Source: Cymbidium sinense (Eukaryota; Streptophyta; Magnoliopsida; Asparagales; Orchidaceae). Taken from it: a stretch of DNA of 64,000 nt. The stretch lies in contig CM038214.1 of NCBI GenBank assembly GCA_021442155.1, positions 24,515,808 through 24,579,807 on the forward strand. Reading direction: 5' to 3'. The notes beneath the pieces are model-generated. The model was not told where the DNA came from, searched no databases, and worked only from the letters and a program-made list of their open reading frames with translations. This document shows positions 24,291 through 36,934 of the stretch, one piece after another (the first letter of the stretch is position 1; each line of letters begins with the position of its first letter). Both the position numbers and the translations under genes were made by a program.

Positions 24291-26057
24291 TGGGTGGAGC
24301 ATCCTATGGAGGGCTATCTGCTCACTAGAACCTATGACTTGCTTATCTTTATCTTGAGGTGCTACCCAGGAGGTAGAACTCCACTATGGTTAACTTTAGT
24401 GACTTCTTGGAATGATGAGCTCGTGAAAAGTTCTACCTTCTTATCGAGCATACCTACAGCTTCTTCTATGAGATCCTCAGAGTCAGTTGACTCCAAGTCA
24501 ATCTCAAGAGGTGAACCTGATTGATTTAGAGAAGGATAGTCTGACTTTGAATTAGAAAGGAAAGGATCGAAACTACTAGGGTTATTATTTTTATATAAAC
24601 TCAAAGAGCTTTCAATAGGAATAAAATCAGGAGCATAATAAGTAGATAATATATAAGTAGAATCAGCTTTCTTCATTAATTTTTTTGGGTGAAGGTATAT
24701 GATAGACATCAAGTAAAGTAAGTGGAGTTAGGGATTTAGGGCCCTTATCCATAAATACAATGCTTCTACCAAGAGAGGAGCTAGGTAAGAGTAGGTAGAA
24801 TGGGAGGGAGTACCGACTCGATGCTATGCTCGACTATCTCGTATGGTGACACGGTTGTCATCCTCCCTGAGTTGTCCTTTGCAACTAACAAAACTTCCTC
24901 GATGTTGGAGGTTTGAGCTACTTCAAACACCTACAAGGAAAGCTTCTTGATCTTAGAAATGATCTTCTTAGAGGTTCGAGATAGGGAGATATCCTAACCT
25001 TCTTTGGTCTTAAGAGGATCACAAGTATCCCCAAGGATTACTCTAATAGAACTGGATGGTTATTCTAATAAGTATTCATTAGGGATAACTATGGCTACCA
25101 ACTTATAGCTGCTCAAGCTAGTCCTTAAAAGTGATACAATCCTCTAAGACATGGCCTAACATGCAGTGGTAGGGGCAATAACTAGGATCATCACTTTTAC
25201 CCACTTCCTCTAGCCTCTTAGCCTCTAGTAACTAAAAGTCAATTTTCTTTAAGAGATTCTTAAAGATTTTCCTAACTACCCCCCACTTGAATGAATATGC
25301 TTATTCAATCTATCCAAAAGAGTAGGAAAGTAGCTACCTAGCGATGGATATGAATATCGCTGCTCGGTAGGCTATTGAGGTGGTGAAAATGGTCTGTGGC
25401 TACCGTGGATGGTATGATGGTCAAGGTGGTGGAAGATGAGGTGGCAAAGGAGGCTGCTGAGCTCGTATTCTCTCATACTGAAATCTGGTTGGATACTTCC
25501 CTTTGTCAGCTGACACAACTATCTCTGGCATCTTCTCAAACACCTTTTGCGGTTTGGCATAGATTATTGGTCGGGAAAGGGCAACTATTTAGCTTCCTCT
25601 TGTAGGCAGCCACCTAATTGATTAATTTCTCGAATGTTTTGATGGAAAAGCCCTTAAGCATGAAGGTGACCGGGCCATGGATATTCTTGAGAAGAATCTC
25701 AATAGCATGTTGTTCGGACAGTTGTGGTTCACATTTCATGCTCATATTATGCCACTTGAGAACATAATCTACAAGGGACTCATTGAGTTTTGTTTCTCTA
25801 CAATGAGGTCGCTCACCTCCTCTGAGCTCTAGCAAACCTCTTCATGAAGAGGTGCTCCACCTTAGCAAAAGTCTTCACCGAACTGTTAGGCAATTCAGTG
25901 TACCAATCAAATGCAACACCTGATAGACTGTTAACGAAAAGGAGGAAGAGGACTGCATTGCTGCCACCGGTGTTGCAACAGCTGACTCTAAAGTGTGCAA
26001 TGTGTTATCGTGGGTTCCTACTACCATCTTTATCTTGAAGGATGGTGGCACAAAACC
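24291..26057 (-). pseudogene. Ty3/gypsy (Tat-type) gag remnant
   Basis: On the minus strand, 25844-26000 gives the gag core (LFVNSLSGVAFDWYTELPNSSVKTFAKVEHLFMKRFA, split by frameshifts and stops upstream). 25614-25835 continues it (KLNESLVDYVLKWHNMSMKC, AIEILLKNIHGPVTFML, FEKLIN), the Retrotrans_gag fold. At about 25105-25195 DPSYCPYHCMLGHVLEDC is the zinc-knuckle-like segment that follows Gag in these elements. 24362-24712 is an acidic, Ser-rich open frame (LEIDLESTDSEDLIEEAVG) that I do not recognise; it could be the Gag-protease linker. The N-terminus is cut at 26057, where telomere-like repeat begins, so no 5' LTR or primer-binding site remains. Decayed and non-functional. Confidence 0.8.
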
Positions 26058-27838
26058 ATAAATAAAATAAAATCTAAATAATAACCTAAACCTAAAAAAT
26101 AAACCTAAAAATAAAATAAAAAAAAACCTACACCCTAAACTAAAATAAAATAAACCTAAAATAAAACCTAAACTAAACCTAAAATAAACTAACCTAAACT
26201 AAATAAAATAAACTAAAAATAAAACCTAAAAATAAATAAAAAATAAAACCTAAACCCTAAACTAAAAAAAGCCAAAACCTAAAATAAAAATAAAATAAAA
26301 CTAAACCTAAACTAAAATAAATAAAACCTAAACCTAATCCTAAAATAAACTAAACATAAACTAAATAAAATAAAATAAAGTAAAAATAAACCTAAACCTA
26401 CACTAAAAAAACCTAAAAATAAACTTAAAATAAAAACCTAAAACCTAATCCTAAAAAAATAAAATAAAAATCAAAACATAAACCTTAAAAAAAACCTAAA
26501 CCTAAAAATAAAATAAGAATAAAACTAAACTAAAAAATAAACATAAAACAAAACCTAAACTAAAATAAATATAATAAACTAAATAAAAATAAAAAATAAA
26601 TCTAAAGAAAAATAAAAAATAAAATAAACTAAAAAAACTAAAAAATAAACTAAAAAGCCTAAACCTACCGGTTTACTTAATTTAAGAAAAAATACCCTAA
26701 ACTTTAAACCTAAACCCTAATCCCTAAATCTAAAACCCTAAATCCTAAACTCTAAAATTAACCCTAAACCTACAACCATAAATCCTAAACCCCAAACACT
26801 AAGAATAATAAACCTAAATAAAATAAAAACAAAATGTAAAATAAAATAAAATAAAATAAAAACTAAATAAAATCCTAAACCTAAAAAATAAACCTAAAAA
26901 ATAAATAAAAAATAAAACCTAAACCCTAAATTAAAAAAAAAAAACCTAAACCTAAAATAAAAATAAAATAAAAAATAACATAAAACTAAACCTAAAGTAA
27001 AATAAACTAAACTATAATAAATAAAACCTAAACCTAAAATAAACTAAACATAAACCTAAACCTAAATAAAATAAAATAAAATAAACTAAAAATAAACCTA
27101 AACCTAAACTAAAAATAAAACCTAAAAATAAACCTAAAATAGAAACTTGAAACCTAAACCTAAAAAAAATAAAATAAAAACCTAAACCAAAACCTAAAAA
27201 TAAAATAAAACCTAAACCTTAAAATATTAAAAAAATAAACTCAACTAAAAATAAACCTAAACCTAAAAAATAAACTAAAATAAAACCTAAACTAACATAA
27301 ATAAACCTAAAATAAATAAGCTAAATAAAATAAAAATAAAAAATAAACCTAAATAAGATTAAAAAATAAAATAAATAAAAATAAATAAAAAATTAACTAA
27401 ATAAACCTAAACCTAACAGTTTACTTAATTTTTAAAAAAAAGGCTAAAACCTAAATCATAAACCCTAATAGTAACCCTAAACCTTACACCCTAAACCTAT
27501 AACCCTAAAGCTACAACCCTAAACCCAAAACCCTAAACTCTAAAACCCTAAACCCTAAACCTTAAATCCTAAACCCTAAACCCTAAACCCTATACACTAA
27601 ACCCCAAAATCCTAAACCCTAAACCCTAAACCCTAAACCCTAAAACCCTAAACCCTAAACCCAAAACTAAAACCTACAACCCTAAACCCTAAACCCCAAA
27701 CCATAAACCATAAATACTAAACCCTAAACTAACCCTAAACCCTAAATCCCAAAATCTAAAGCCTAAACCATAAATCCTAAACTAACCATAAACCCTAAAC
27801 TAACCCTAAAACCTAAACCCTAAACCAAACCTAAATGC
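26058..27838. repeat. Telomere-like satellite, segment 4
   Basis: Begins in the AT-rich degenerate form directly against truncated gag (26058-26660). A very good box lies at 26665-26692 (ctaccggtttacttaattta plus A-run). 26693-26810 is a short canonical domain. 26811-27410 is AT-rich. A box lies at 27413-27441. 27446-27838 is near-canonical with clean runs around 27570-27660, ending in taaactaacc-type repeats before GRP copy D. Confidence 0.93.
26665..26692. repeat. Satellite boundary box, best copy
   Basis: CTACCGGTTTACTTAATTTA followed by an A-rich run. Recognisable copies lie at 5011, 6937, 7891, 9607, 27413, 29191, 34868, 47511, 48011, 61284, 62317 and 63931, and shortened ones at 46478, 49363 and 51077. 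Almost all stand at the same place: the end of the AT-rich domain and the start of the canonical CCCTAAA domain. It contains the palindromes ACCGGT and TTAA. Role unknown. Confidence 0.8.
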
Positions 27839-28262
27839 TAAGAATGAGCATAACCTTTATACATATCACAACCAAGCTCGCCTAGATCTGGTGGAGGCAA
27901 AGGTGGAGGCGATTATCGTAGTGGTAGTGGGGGATCTAGAGGTGCTAGTGGATATAGGTGGTGGTTAGAGTAGTGGTGGTGGCGGAGGGAGAGATCAGGG
28001 ATATGATGGTGGATCATGCTACTCAAGAGGCCGAGGTGGTTCTGATGGGAATTAGTGAAACTAAAGAACGATCAATCTGATCTATTGCTTATGGAACTAT
28101 GTCTTTACAATAGAGATGGTTCTATTTATTTGGTATTTTTTATTTGCTCTATGGGTGCTCATTTTTTATTTATGTTGTTGCTTATGTCTAAGAAAACTTG
28201 GGGTGCTACTTGCTTGATGAAATCGAAAAGAATAAATGTTGAATATGAATTTATTCTCTGTT
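27839..28262 (+). pseudogene. Glycine-rich RNA-binding protein 3' fragment, copy D
   Basis: Starts aagaatgagcataacc. The glycine-rich part is shortened and frame-broken but readable in pieces (GGGKGGGDYRSGSGGSRGASG; RDQGYDGGSCYSRGRGGSDGN). The Trp codon of the NWRN end has become TAG (aattagtgaaac). The 3' UTR-like region matches the other copies and ends tattctctgtt plus an A-run. Flanks match copies C and E. Confidence 0.72.
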
Positions 28263-29530
28263 AAAAAAAATTTTTTAACCCTATACCCTAAACCCTAAAC
28301 CCTAAACTAAAACTTAAACCCAAAACCTAAACCCTAAACCCTAAACCCTAAACCCTAAACCCCAAACCCTAAATCATAAACCCTAAACCCTAAACACTAA
28401 ACCCTAAACCATAAACCCTAAACCCTAAACCCTAAAAAAAACTAAAAACTTAAATATAAACTAAATAAACATAAAAAATAAATAAATAAATAAACCTAAA
28501 CCAAAACAAAATAAAATAAAAAATAAAATAAAAACATAAACCAAAACCTACATCCAAACCTAAAAAAAATAAAATAAAAAATAAAAACTAAAACTAAACT
28601 AAAAAAATAGAAAACCTAAATAAAATAAAAATTGAACCTAAAATAAAGATAAAATAAACCTAAAATAAAATAAAATAAAATAAAAACTAAATAAAAACCT
28701 AAACTTAAAACATAAACCTAAAATAAATAAAAAATAAAACCTAAACCCTAAACTAAAATAAAAACCTAAACCTAAAATAAAAAAAAAATAAAATAAACCT
28801 TAACCTAAACTTAAAATAAACTAAACCAAAACCTAAATCTAAACTAAATAAAATAAAATAAACTAAAAATAAACCTAAACCAAAAATAAAATAAAACCTA
28901 AAAATAAACCTAAAATAAAAACCTAAAACCTAAACCTAAAAAAAAAATAAAATAAAAACCTAAACATAAGCATAAAAATAAAAAATAAAACCTAAACCTA
29001 AAAAATAAAATAAAAATAAAACTAACTTAAAAATAAACCTAAACTTAAAAAGTAAACTAAAATAAAAAACCTAAACTAAAATAGTTAAACCTAAAATAAA
29101 TAAACTAAACTAAATAAAAAATAAACCTAAATAAAAATAAAAAATAAAATAAACTCAAATAAATAAAAAAATAAACTAAATAAACATAAACCTACCAGTT
29201 TACTTAATTAAAAAAAAAGACTAAACCCTAAATCCTAAACCCTAAACTCTAAACCCAAAACTAACTACCATAAAACTAACCCTAAACCCTAAACCCTAAA
29301 CCTACAACCCTAACCCTAAATTCTAAACCTTAAATTTGTAAACCCTAAATTGTAAACCCTAAAGCATAAACCCTAAACCATAAACCTAAACAAATCCTAA
29401 AACCCTAAACCCTAAACACTAAACCCTAAACCCTAAAACCCTAAACCTTAAACCATAAACCCTAAAACCTTCAACCCTAAACCCTAAGCCCCAAACCCTA
29501 ATCCCTAAACTAACCATAAACCCTAAACTG
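28263..29530. repeat. Telomere-like satellite, segment 5
   Basis: 28280-28440 is near-canonical CCCTAAA. 28441-29190 is AT-rich degenerate. A good box lies at 29191-29218 (cctaccagtttacttaatta plus A-run). 29221-29530 is near-canonical. This is one complete satellite unit between GRP copies D and E (about 1.69 kb from start to start). Confidence 0.93.
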
Positions 29531-30007
29531 TGAGAATGAACAAAACCTTGACGACAGGAACATCATTGTCAACTAGGCTCAGTCTAGATTTGGCGGTGGA
29601 GGCAAAGGTGGAGGCAGCAGTTATCGTAGTGGTTGTGGGGAATCTGGATGAGCTGGTGGATATGGAGGTGGTGGTTAGAGCAATGGTGGTTATAGAGGTA
29701 GGAGGATCAACATAGTTACAGATGTGGTGGTGGCGGAGGGAGAGATTGGGGATATGATGGCAGATCCCACTACTCAAGAGGTGGGGGTGGTTCTGATGGG
29801 AATTAGAGAAATTGAAGAATGATTGATCCGATCAGGTGCTTATGGAACTGTGTCTTTACAATAGAGACGATTCTACTTATCTAGGGTTTTTGATTTTCTC
29901 TATGGTTTTTGATCTATGCCATCGCTTGTGTCTTAGAAAATGTGGAGTGCTACTAGGTTGATGAAATAAAAAGAATAAATGTTGAATCTGAATTTATTCT
30001 CCACTAA
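29531..30007 (+). pseudogene. Glycine-rich RNA-binding protein 3' fragment, copy E
   Basis: Starts gagaatgaacaaaacc. The readable register gives a short frame (29530-29715, beginning MRMNKTLTTGTSLSTRLSLDL) that leaves the glycine-rich register early. Pieces of the Gly-rich tail (GYGGGG, GGYRG) are visible on another frame, and the Trp of the NWRN end is again TAG (gggaattagagaaattg). The 3' UTR-like part ends ttattctccactaaaaaaaatt. Located just left of the second LTR-like block. Confidence 0.72.
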
Positions 30008-30246
30008 AAAAAATTAAACTATAAAGCCTAAACCCTAAACCCTAAATCCTAAATTAAAACTTAAACCCTAAACCTTAAACACTAAACCTTAAAAAACCTA
30101 AACCCTAAACACTAAACCCTAAACCCTAAACCCTAAAACATACAACCCTAAACCCTAAATCCTAAACCCTAAACTAACCCTAAATGCTAAACCTTAAACC
30201 ATAAACTAACCCTATACCCTTACCCTAAACCCAAAACCCTAAACCT
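30008..30246. repeat. Telomere-like satellite up to the second LTR junction
   Basis: Near-canonical CCCTAAA with variants, ending aaaccctaaacct against TGAATAAATATG at 30247. It is the counterpart of 10331-10657 and shares its junction. Confidence 0.93.
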
Positions 30247-33200
30247 TGAATAAATATGTCATTAGGAGTAGATCTAAAGAATGACCTAATCCTAACATAG
30301 TTATGGTGGCTAAAGAAATGTCTTCAAGAGACTTTCCCTTAACTGTTAGAGATTTGAATACCCTAAATCATATTATACTGCCATATATTATAGTGTAATG
30401 TATCATCATATATTTGAGCATGTATTGATGTGGTTTTAGATGTTATAAGATGTTTTGAAATGTTTTAGTTTATTATGGTATAGTGCCCTGTAGTCTATAT
30501 TAATATAAATCATAAAAATATTGATTTAATAAATCAGATGATGAAATTTGTTAAATTTGAAGTGGGAATTAGGTTGTAGTACCAAAGGTGTGCTATGCCA
30601 CTTGTAGTCTAAAAATTAAGATTTTATGTTCAAAATAAATATTATATGTTGTAGCATAATATAACATCATATATCATAATATATTGTTCAGTGCATTTTA
30701 AATTTTTTTAGTATTTTAAAATCATGCAGTCTATCCTACACTAACATTATTTATAAAAATGTTGATTTAGACTTTAAAATGGTGGAATTTGGCCAAATTC
30801 ATAATAGGTAGAGCATGGCATCATAATATATTGTTTCAATTTAAAATATGTAAGTGATACGACTAAAATATATAGTTTTTATTGTTTAGACTAATTTTAT
30901 AATTGTTTATCTTAAGCAATCCTTTGTGATGTGATATGAAATATAATATAATGTAATATGTTATAGTGTATTATAATATAGGATGCCATAACATAGTGTA
31001 GCTTCATGCACTATAGCATACTATTGTGTATTACTACTTGTTATTTAGCATATTTTAGTTTGTTATAGTATGATGTAGTAGAGTTTGTACTAGTATAATT
31101 CATAAAAATACTGATTTGTAGGTTGAGATAATGGGATTTGGCCAAAATTAAGGTTTTATTTAGGGAACATCATTGGGGGTGTGCTATGGTGTGTCATTTA
31201 ATCAAAAGAATGGAATTCTGCATCCAAAATAAATGTTCATTTTCAACCAAATTTTATAATTTTTTTGTTTAAAGTGATTGATTTTAAGGTGTAATGTAAG
31301 ATAATATATTATATGAAAGCATCTAAAAATATAATGAACATAATAATATAACTTCACATTTATATGAATGTGGTGGTGTGTTACTAAATGTTACTGTACA
31401 TTTTAATATATTTTACTTTTGTAAAAATACATTAGGTCAAAACTCACAAAAAATGTTAATTTGAAGGTTGAGATGGAAGGATTTAGCCTAATTCATTGCA
31501 CACCCAAGAAGCAACACCAAAATTATGCTATTTTGTACCATTTCTAATAGAAAAATAACAATTTTACATCCAAAATGACATTATTCATATTTTGAGAAAA
31601 TTTTATAATTTGTTCCTTTTAAGTGATTTTAATGAGGAGTAATGTTAGATAATATATTATATTATAGTAAATTATAGTATAACATCTTATATTATAATAT
31701 AATATAGTGTGTTAATTTACACTATAATATGTTTAGCATGATATTGTATAATTAGTTTGAACTTGCAGCATCACAAATCATAAAATGTTAATTAGAATGT
31801 TAAGATGATGTAATTTGAATGAATACATTGTTAGGCTTTTGGTTGAAGTATTAAAGGTGTGCATAAGAGAAGAAATAAGATTTGATGAGAATTCCATGTG
31901 AAGGACATGGAGGAAGATCCACTAAGGGATCAGACATGACATGTGAGGGGTCTATGTCGAGGGAATAGAAGAAGAAAATCTACTAGGGTTAAGGTTTGAA
32001 TTTGATTTGATTATATGATTTATAGAAAGAAGATACACTTGGGATAAGAATCTATAATCCACTAAGGATTATTTTCGAATTGACTTTAATTTGTTTTGTT
32101 TTAATTGATGTGGAGGCATGTCTGGTAGAGATATGGGCTCGAGTCCACTAGGGATTGGGTATATGAACCTTCCACTTGAAAAGCAAGTTCGGCTATATCT
32201 AATGGATTGGGATTTGAGTTTGATTTATAGATTTGTTTGAGGATGTATCTGTTGGGGATAAGAGTTTGATTGGATTTCTTTGATTTAGACTCTATTGGAG
32301 GAGTTGGTTTAGTTTGGCTCCACTAGGTAGGTTGGTATTGAATTTGATTTGTTTGCTTGACCTGTTTATTTATGATTTGGGGATCCACTTAGGAGAAGGG
32401 TGTGATTTAGCTCCACTAGGGTAAATTAGATTTGGTTTAATTTAATCTAAGTTAATGTATGGACCATGTTGGTGTGTAGTTGACCTAGTGAGAAGGGGTT
32501 ATATCATCCTTGACCTACCTTAGGTTTACAAATCCAAAGGGATAGTCTACTGGTTGTGGGGTAGAGCTAAACAACCTAAGGGGTTGCCTTTCAATGTGCA
32601 ATGGCTATGCTAAGAAGAAGGAGTACCAACTTACATCTTCCAAAGCGAGGAACAACCATTGGAGTGACCTGTTGGATGCACAATAAATTGAACCTAACCT
32701 AGGATGACTACTGAGTAAATATCGATGGGGACTTATGTCAACTCAAAAGTAGTCATGATTAATTTTACCTTAGTTTCATGTGATTTGATATGGTTTGTTT
32801 GGTTTAGTTTGATTTTGAATTGAGGGCATATCCACTAGGGATGTGAGCTCAATCAAATTTGATAGATTTAATTTATGGACCATGTGGGTGTGCGAGGGAC
32901 ATACTGAGAAGGGCTATATCATACTTATCCTATCTCAGATTTACAAATCCAAAAGGGATAGTCTATTATCCATGGGGTTGAGCTAGCCAACCTAAGGGGT
33001 TTCCTTTTGGTGAGCAACGATTATGCTAGGAAAATGGTGTAGCAAACTTATATCTTCTAAAGTAGGGAACAATTGCTGGGGTGACCTGTTGGTAGCACGA
33101 CAAATCAAACCTGACTTAGGGGTGACTACTGAGTGAATGTCGCTGAGGACTTAGATCAACTCAAGAGTAGTCAAATAATTTTTGTAGGGAGTTTTACTGA

Positions 33201-34306
33201 CACTATCCTGAAGATAGGATACCTGCTTGGGAAAAGGTACCACTAGGGGTGTCCTCCTAATCCATAAGTGAATATATATTTTGTTTATATATTTGAGTGG
33301 ACCCTGTTGGTGTGCGAGTGACCACACTAAGAAGGGGCTATGTCAGCCTTGACCTATCTCAAATTTATTGGATCAAAGGAGAATCTGCACATCCACAAAA
33401 AAGATTCTCCAACTACAAGGGTGGTTACTAGGAAAATAGAACTATCAAATCTGATAGTAACCCAGGTAGTGTCGAAATGGGGTCGCAAAGGATGTGATCC
33501 AAACATAATGCCCATAGGGGAGGTGCTACTAGAGTTATCCGAAAGTGGAAAAGAAAACCTATAGGTGTACAGTGGCCAACTTAAGGAGAAAGCGTAGCAG
33601 ACGTACATTTGACAATGGTGGTGTATCCTAAGGTGCTAGAACCAACCAACCTAAGGTGTATCTGTCAGCATAAGTGGTGTATCTATTAGCATAGTGAGAA
33701 CCAACCAACCTAAGGTGCCCATCGCAATGATCAATATGAAAGAAATCCTGTAGGCTTACAACTTTCCAAGATAAAAATTTATTGAGATAGTCTATCATCG
33801 ATGGGATAGATGCTATCTGACCTAGGAAGACTACTAAGTGGGGATCCCCGAGGAAGGACTTAACTCAGACTTGAATCTGTAAGGAGGGAAAGAGCCACTA
33901 AGGGAGTTATCCTAAATCTCAAATATACTAGACCTAGTCAGCACACGAAGACTAATCCAAGAAGATAGCGTAGCCGACTCACATCCTCTTAAATAAAGCC
34001 AACATGAGGTAGCTTACCAGCCATGTAGTAAGGCCTACCAAACTAACAAGGAAATCATCAATGTGCAGTGGACAAGTAAGAAAGGAAAGTGTAGTAGACT
34101 TACATCCTCCAAAGCAAGAAGACCATTGGGGTGACACACTAGAGGTAGCACGGACACTTAGAGTAAGCATCGAGTGAGTGCCACTGGGAGCATTATCTCA
34201 ACTCAGAGTAGCCTGAGGTAGAAGATATGTGTTTATTTTATATGTTTGTGTATTTTGTGTTTGTGTTGTGTCAATGAAGGATAGGACGTTGCTCGGGTTC
34301 TTTACA
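30247..34306 (-). mobile_element. LTR-like block of a Tat-type element, copy 2 (about 4.06 kb)
   Basis: Full-length version of the block at 10658-14552. It starts TGAATAAATATG (30247) and ends CTCGGGTTCTTTACA (34306), next to CCTACCCC (34307-34314). On the minus strand this reads GGGGTAGG then TGTAAAGAACCC, the order polypurine tract then LTR start. The left end on the minus strand finishes in TTCA. The pol C-terminus lies immediately beyond on the minus strand. It has the same internal ~330-bp and ~400-bp tandem repeats as copy 1. No target-site duplication can be judged because the left flank is telomeric repeat. The length is within what large plant gypsy LTRs reach. Solo status and exact ends are inference. 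Confidence 0.6.
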
Positions 34307-34690
34307 CCTACCCCAAACACATCATGGCGAATTCACAAATAAAAATACTTTCAACATGGAATAAGATTGAATTCAAAATGAAATTTTCATTGATGATAAT
34401 TATTTTCAAACATGGTTTATAATATTTTTTCTTTAAGTATAGCCCATTGATTGGAAACATTGGGCACTCTCCCTTATGATTAATAGGCAGATAAGATCCT
34501 CCTTGGTAGGCTTTCTCTATGGCAAAAGGCCTTCCCAAGTGGGTTCAAACTTGCCTCCCATCTTATGATGGGAAATAATCAGACTCCTTAGTAAAATAAT
34601 CTCTCTTACTTGAAGAGCTTTAGAACATACTAACTTATTGTGAGCTTGAATCATTTTAGCTTTGTACAACTCAAGATTTTGGCATGCCCG
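34307..34690 (-). pseudogene. Ty3/gypsy pol C-terminal fragment
   Basis: The minus-strand frame 34308-34538 (GRPFAIEKAYQGGSYLPINHKGECPMFPINGLYLKKKYY) is the conserved tail of Tat-type Pol after the integrase core. Upstream on the minus strand to 34690, frames with stops give AKILSCTKLK and KFEPTWEG-like residues. The fragment is cut at 34690, where degenerate telomere-like repeat begins, so the integrase core is missing. This segment is deleted from copy 1, so the two copies complement each other for the end of pol. Not functional. Confidence 0.8.
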
Positions 34691-35212
34691 TAGGAAATAA
34701 AAGACCTAAACTAAAATAAACTAAAATAAAAGACCTAAACTAAAATAAAAAACTTGAACTAAAATAAATAAAATAAACTACATAAAAATAAAAAAATAAA
34801 CCTAAATAAAAATAAAAAGTAAATTAAAATAAATAAAAAATAAACTAAATATATTAAATAAACCAAACCTATTGGTTTACTTAATTTAAAAAAAATACCT
34901 TAAACCCTAAACCATAAACCTATAACCCTAAACCATAACCCTAAACTAAACCCTAAATAAAAAAACCCTAACCTAAGCCCTAAATCCTAAAACCATAAAC
35001 CTTAAACCCTAAACCCTAAACTCTAAACTAACACTAAACACTAAACCTTAAACCTACAACCCTAAACCTCAAACCCTAAACCCTAAACCCCCAACCTTAA
35101 ACTTACAACTCTAAATCCTAAACCATAAACCCATAAACCCTAAACACTAAACCCTAAATCCTAAATCTCAAACCTAAAAACCCTAAACCATATACCCTAA
35201 ATCCCAAACCCT
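34691..35212. repeat. Telomere-like satellite, segment 6
   Basis: 34695-34865 is AT-rich degenerate. A box lies at 34868-34895 (ctattggtttacttaattta plus A-run). 34900-35212 is near-canonical CCCTAAA, ending atcccaaaccctccccc at the start of the LINE. Confidence 0.92.
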
Positions 35213-35361
35213 CCCCCTGCTCTCGGCCGTGGTGCTCTTTGGCGATTTTGTGTTCCCTTTCCTTTTCCTTGCGGCTTGGCCATGTTTCGACCATTCTCGA
35301 TCATTCCTTCTAGTTTTTTGCTCTTGGTTGGCCGCTTATGTGAGTTTTCCTTGATCTTATA

Positions 35362-36870
35362 ATGGCAGAAGCGCCGCTTTCCGCACAGTCGAACTCTTCA
35401 AACTTGGAGGCGTTGGCTAAGGCTTTTGATTTTCAAGGTAATATCGATCCGACTCCAGCCGTTACTGTGCCTGCTGTTAAGTCCTTCAAGGATGCTTTAT
35501 CTAGTAAGAACACTTGATGTAATGCTTCGGTCAATTTAATCTCAACTTCTTTCTGTGGAATGCTGGTTGTAATGTGCTCGGATCTTGATGTGGAAATGCT
35601 GGCAAAGCCATTTGAATTTTTATTAGTTGGTAAATTTTCATTGCATCGCCCTACTCTTGAAAGCATCTGATCCTTCTTTCATAGCCTAAAGCTCTCGGGT
35701 GTATTTACTATCGGATTGATTGATCCTAGACATATCCTTATTCAGCTATCTAATGATTTAGACTACTCAAGAGTCTTTGCTCGTCGCTCTTACTTTATGT
35801 ACAATTGTCAAATGAGGCTTTTGAAATGGTCTCCTCTATTTGATGTCAAAGAGGAATCCCCAATTGTTCCTTTATGGCTAGCTTTTCCAAACATGAGGAT
35901 ACATTACGTTACCCATGAAGTCTATTTGTTGGGGCTCTCTTTGGTAAGCTCCTTCAAATAGATCAAGCCACCGCCACGAGATCACAACCATCAGTTGCTC
36001 ATATTTTGGTTGAGATTGATATTACCAAAAAGTACTCTAAAAAAGTTTGGATCAGTTCAAAAAATTTTGAGTATAATCAAAAAGTGGAATTTGAAAATTT
36101 TCCTATTTTTTGCACACATTGTAAGATCCATGGTCATGATCACTCTGAATGCTTTGTGTTACACCCTAATCTTAAAAAGAAAAAAATTTTGGATCCTAAT
36201 CCTTCTCTAACAAATAAAAATAATAATAAGTTCACTTATGTGCCTAAAGTTACTCAAAATGGAACTCACCCTCCTACCCCTCCTTTATTACCATAGATTT
36301 TCCTATTGGAGAACAATCCGAGCTTGATAAAAATAATGATATTAAGGTTTGTGAGGAAACTAATGACAACCTACCTAACATTGCTTCTACGTGTAATAAC
36401 TTGGCATCTCAAGACAATCCCTTGACTCATATGAATCATAATGGAGATTTGAATGGGAATCTCAAGTTGGATCAAAATCTCAAAACTAATTCTGGAATTG
36501 TTCTAAAAAATTTTGATAATTTGGTGACAGATCAAAATCTGAATATTTCTCATGGAAATGAAAATGAATTTTGTGCTATTAATGGTGCCACAACTTCTCC
36601 TTCTATTACCCTATAGAGTGATACATATGCTAACCCTATTTCTCAACCTAACTCTAATACCGAAGAAGAAGAAATCACCATTAGGAATGCTTTGACAGAT
36701 ACAGGTCCTATTCTAATATCACAAATCACTCTCTTTCAGATGGAGATGCTTTGGACATAGATAGGACTTTTCAAACTGTTATTAAAAAAAATCCCTTATA
36801 GCTAGAATGTTCACTAATAGCTCCACTAGAACCACTCGATCTTTTCTAACTTCCCATAAATAATTATTTC
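35362..36870 (+). pseudogene. LINE ORF1 remnant (DUF4283 and zinc knuckle)
   Basis: The likely start is ATG at 35362 (MAEAPLSAQSNSSNLEALAKAF). 35600-35960 carries the DUF4283 domain (KFSLHRPTLESI, FTIGLIDPRHILIQLSND, VFARRSYFM, EESPIVPLWLAFPNMRIHYV). A frameshift near 35930 moves the frame, which continues at 36006-36296 (VEIDITKKYSKKVWIS) into the knuckle FCTHCKIHGHDHSEC. The Asn-rich tail (36401-36616 and beyond) is typical of the low-complexity end of plant ORF1. An in-frame stop is at about 35517. ORF1 proteins bind LINE RNA and escort it. This copy cannot make a full protein. Confidence 0.82.
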
Positions 36871-36934
36871 ATATTTCTCTTCTTCTTGTTTTTCATTTTT
36901 TTCAGTTATCTCTTCTCTTTTCTTTCAACTTATT

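Noticed and set aside
29523..29777. Minus-strand frame of 84 codons (Ser/Thr/His-rich) over GRP copy E
   Set aside because: It is the complement of a glycine-rich (GGT-repeat) coding strand. Similar Ser/His-rich shadows occur opposite copies G and H (49738-49944, 51325-51573).
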